DNA of 42,478 nt from Streptomyces adustus (GTDB taxonomy: Bacteria > Actinomycetota > Actinomycetes > Streptomycetales > Streptomycetaceae): positions 1-42,478 of the forward strand of contig NZ_VJZD01000058.1 of the NCBI RefSeq assembly GCF_009377175.1, written 5' to 3'. Shown here piece by piece: positions 41,535-42,478 of this stretch. Under the pieces are notes generated by a model. The model had not been told where the DNA came from. It saw nothing but the letters and a program-made list of their open reading frames with translations, and did no database searches. The position numbers and the translations under genes are program-made. Every line of letters begins with the position of its first letter. Position 1 is the first letter of the stretch.

Positions 41535-42478
41535 CCGGATCACGACCCATCCCCACCGAACGGCTCCTGGCCGAGCAGCACCTGGGAGACCGACTCTCCG
41601 CCCTGGTGGACGGAGAGCTCGGTCATGACGCGCGCGAGCGCGTGCTGGCGCACGTGGCGACCTGCCCGAAGTGCAAGACCGAGGTCGACGCCCAGCGCCG
41701 GTTGAAGAACGTCTTCGCGGAAGTGGCCCCACCGGCCCCCTCCGAGAGCTTCCTGGCCCGGCTCCAGGGACTTCCCGGGGGCGACCCCGGCGACGCACCC
41801 CCGCCGCTCGGCGGGGGCGGCTTCGGGGGCTTCGCCGGCCGTGCCTCCGGAGGCTTCGCCGGCCGGGCCGGGGTCTTCGGTGTCCGGCGCGAGGACCCGT
41901 TCGACTTCGGCTTCGTCCCCTCCGGCGATCACGGTCCCGTGCTGCCGTCCGGCTCCCCCGACCGCGGCTTCCGGATCCATCCGGTGGGCCGTGGCGAAGC
42001 CGAGCGGTCCGCCTCGCGCGGGCTGCGGTTCGCGTTCGTCGCCGCCGGTGCGGTCTCGCTCGCCGCGGTGGCGCTCGGCGGGGTCACCACCGGTGCGCCG
42101 GGCGGCACGGCCACGGAGGCCCGCGGCGGCTCCGGCAGCGGCAGCAACGTCACTCCGGCGCGCACCCCGGGCACGTCGACCACGGGCGTCTCCGAGGGCC
42201 AGCGGCGCCGCGGGTTCGGGCCGCTCGTCGGGCAGGGCCGGACGGGGGCGTCGGAGCAGACCCCGCTCGCCCCGACCGGGTCGGCGGCGCCGCTGCTGCC
42301 CGGGGCGCAGGCGCCCGGCGCGGGCGAGGACGTCGTGCACGCGCTCACCGCCCCGGTGGTGGCCGGCGTCGCCGCCATGTCCCCGCTGATACGTCCGCTC
42401 ACCGTGGCCACACCGATCGCCCTCACCGCGTGGTCCGCGGCGCCCACCGCCCCCGGACTGCTCGCCGCACCCGTCCCC
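41531..42478 (+). CDS. Zinc-type anti-sigma factor (RseA-like), partial at window end
   Basis: Opens at GTG 41531, inside the sigma stop, and runs 316 codons to the window edge without a stop. Residues 15-60 form the anti-sigma (ZAS-type) domain, with HVATCPKC giving His41, Cys45 and Cys48. A Gly/Phe-rich linker follows with repeated GGFAGRA units (about 97-116). A hydrophobic segment at about 164-185 (LRFAFVAAGAVSLAAVALGG) anchors it. The following 130 residues are Ala/Pro/Gly-rich and probably extracellular. It should hold the sigma factor until an envelope or redox signal. The extracellular part seems longer than in mycobacterial RseA. Confidence 0.88.
   Translation, partial: MTGSRPIPTERLLAEQHLGDRLSALVDGELGHDARERVLAHVATCPKCKTEVDAQRRLKNVFAEVAPPAPSESFLARLQGLPGGDPGDAPPPLGGGGFGGFAGRASGGFAGRAGVFGVRREDPFDFGFVPSGDHGPVLPSGSPDRGFRIHPVGRGEAERSASRGLRFAFVAAGAVSLAAVALGGVTTGAPGGTATEARGGSGSGSNVTPARTPGTSTTGVSEGQRRRGFGPLVGQGRTGASEQTPLAPTGSAAPLLPGAQAPGAGEDVVHALTAPVVAGVAAMSPLIRPLTVATPIALTAWSAAPTAPGLLAAPVP

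Overview
The window is high-GC (roughly 70 %) chromosomal DNA from a Streptomyces or very close relative. The pointers are strong G/C bias at third codon positions, frequent GTG and TTG starts, 4-8 bp stop/start overlaps, a complete bldK oligopeptide-permease locus, a mycothiol gene (mshB), DUF3117, and a SigE-type ECF sigma/anti-sigma pair. It reads as core chromosome. I see no rRNA, tRNA, insertion sequence, phage gene or CRISPR array.

Layout. (1) 58-5107: a small coiled-coil protein (minus), an orphan SBP_bac_5 lipoprotein resembling mycobacterial LpqW, and the ribosome-associated GTPase TypA. (2) 5593-11811: bldKABCDE (permease, lipoprotein, permease, two ATPases), preceded by a 485-base regulatory region with two hairpins and several inverted repeats, and with a hairpin between bldKB and bldKC. 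(3) 12028-17646: a second five-gene oligopeptide transporter. (4) 17817-19934 (minus): an S9 dipeptidyl-peptidase-like enzyme facing that operon across a shared terminator. (5) 20108-24557: a 64-residue membrane protein, a decayed DUF397-like fragment, mshB, a small membrane protein, and a long Pro/Gly-rich anchored protein with extracellular VanW/YoaR-type domains. (6) 24783-28283: an ABC-2 exporter coupled to a LuxR-type two-component system, with an inverted-repeat operator candidate upstream. (7) 28284-30475: a heptamer repeat array, a SirB1-like protein and a GNAT acetyltransferase (minus). (8) 30587-35215: 7Fe ferredoxin, DapC-type aminotransferase, a small secreted protein, a lysozyme-like-fold membrane protein, and dapE. 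(9) 35353-40537: LOG-family protein, FolP2-like DHPS paralogue, DivIVA-like membrane protein, 3-methyladenine glycosylase, crotonase, DUF3117 and O-methyltransferase. (10) 40761-42478: ECF sigma factor and its zinc anti-sigma factor, which runs off the window.

The genes combine into peptide uptake and breakdown (two Opp systems plus the S9 peptidase), lysine/diaminopimelate synthesis (dapC, dapE), redox (mshB, ferredoxin) and envelope functions (PG-binding-type protein, ABC/two-component unit, sigma/anti-sigma). From memory, the order lpqW-typA-mshB-fdx-dapC-dapE-LOG-folP2-DivIVA-like-tag-DUF3117-O-MT-sigE-rseA matches the scattered order Rv1165-Rv1222 in Mycobacterium tuberculosis. The window therefore looks like an ancient actinobacterial backbone into which bldK and the other transporters are set.

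I found no clearly new multi-gene system. The best leads are cis-acting: the inverted repeats before bldK, the ATGACA/TGTCAT operator before the ABC/two-component operon, a perfect 20-bp palindrome before the crotonase gene, and very long intergenic hairpins. Protein leads are the FolP paralogue with an altered substrate loop, the collagen-like tract of the VanW/YoaR-type protein, and the lysozyme-like membrane protein.
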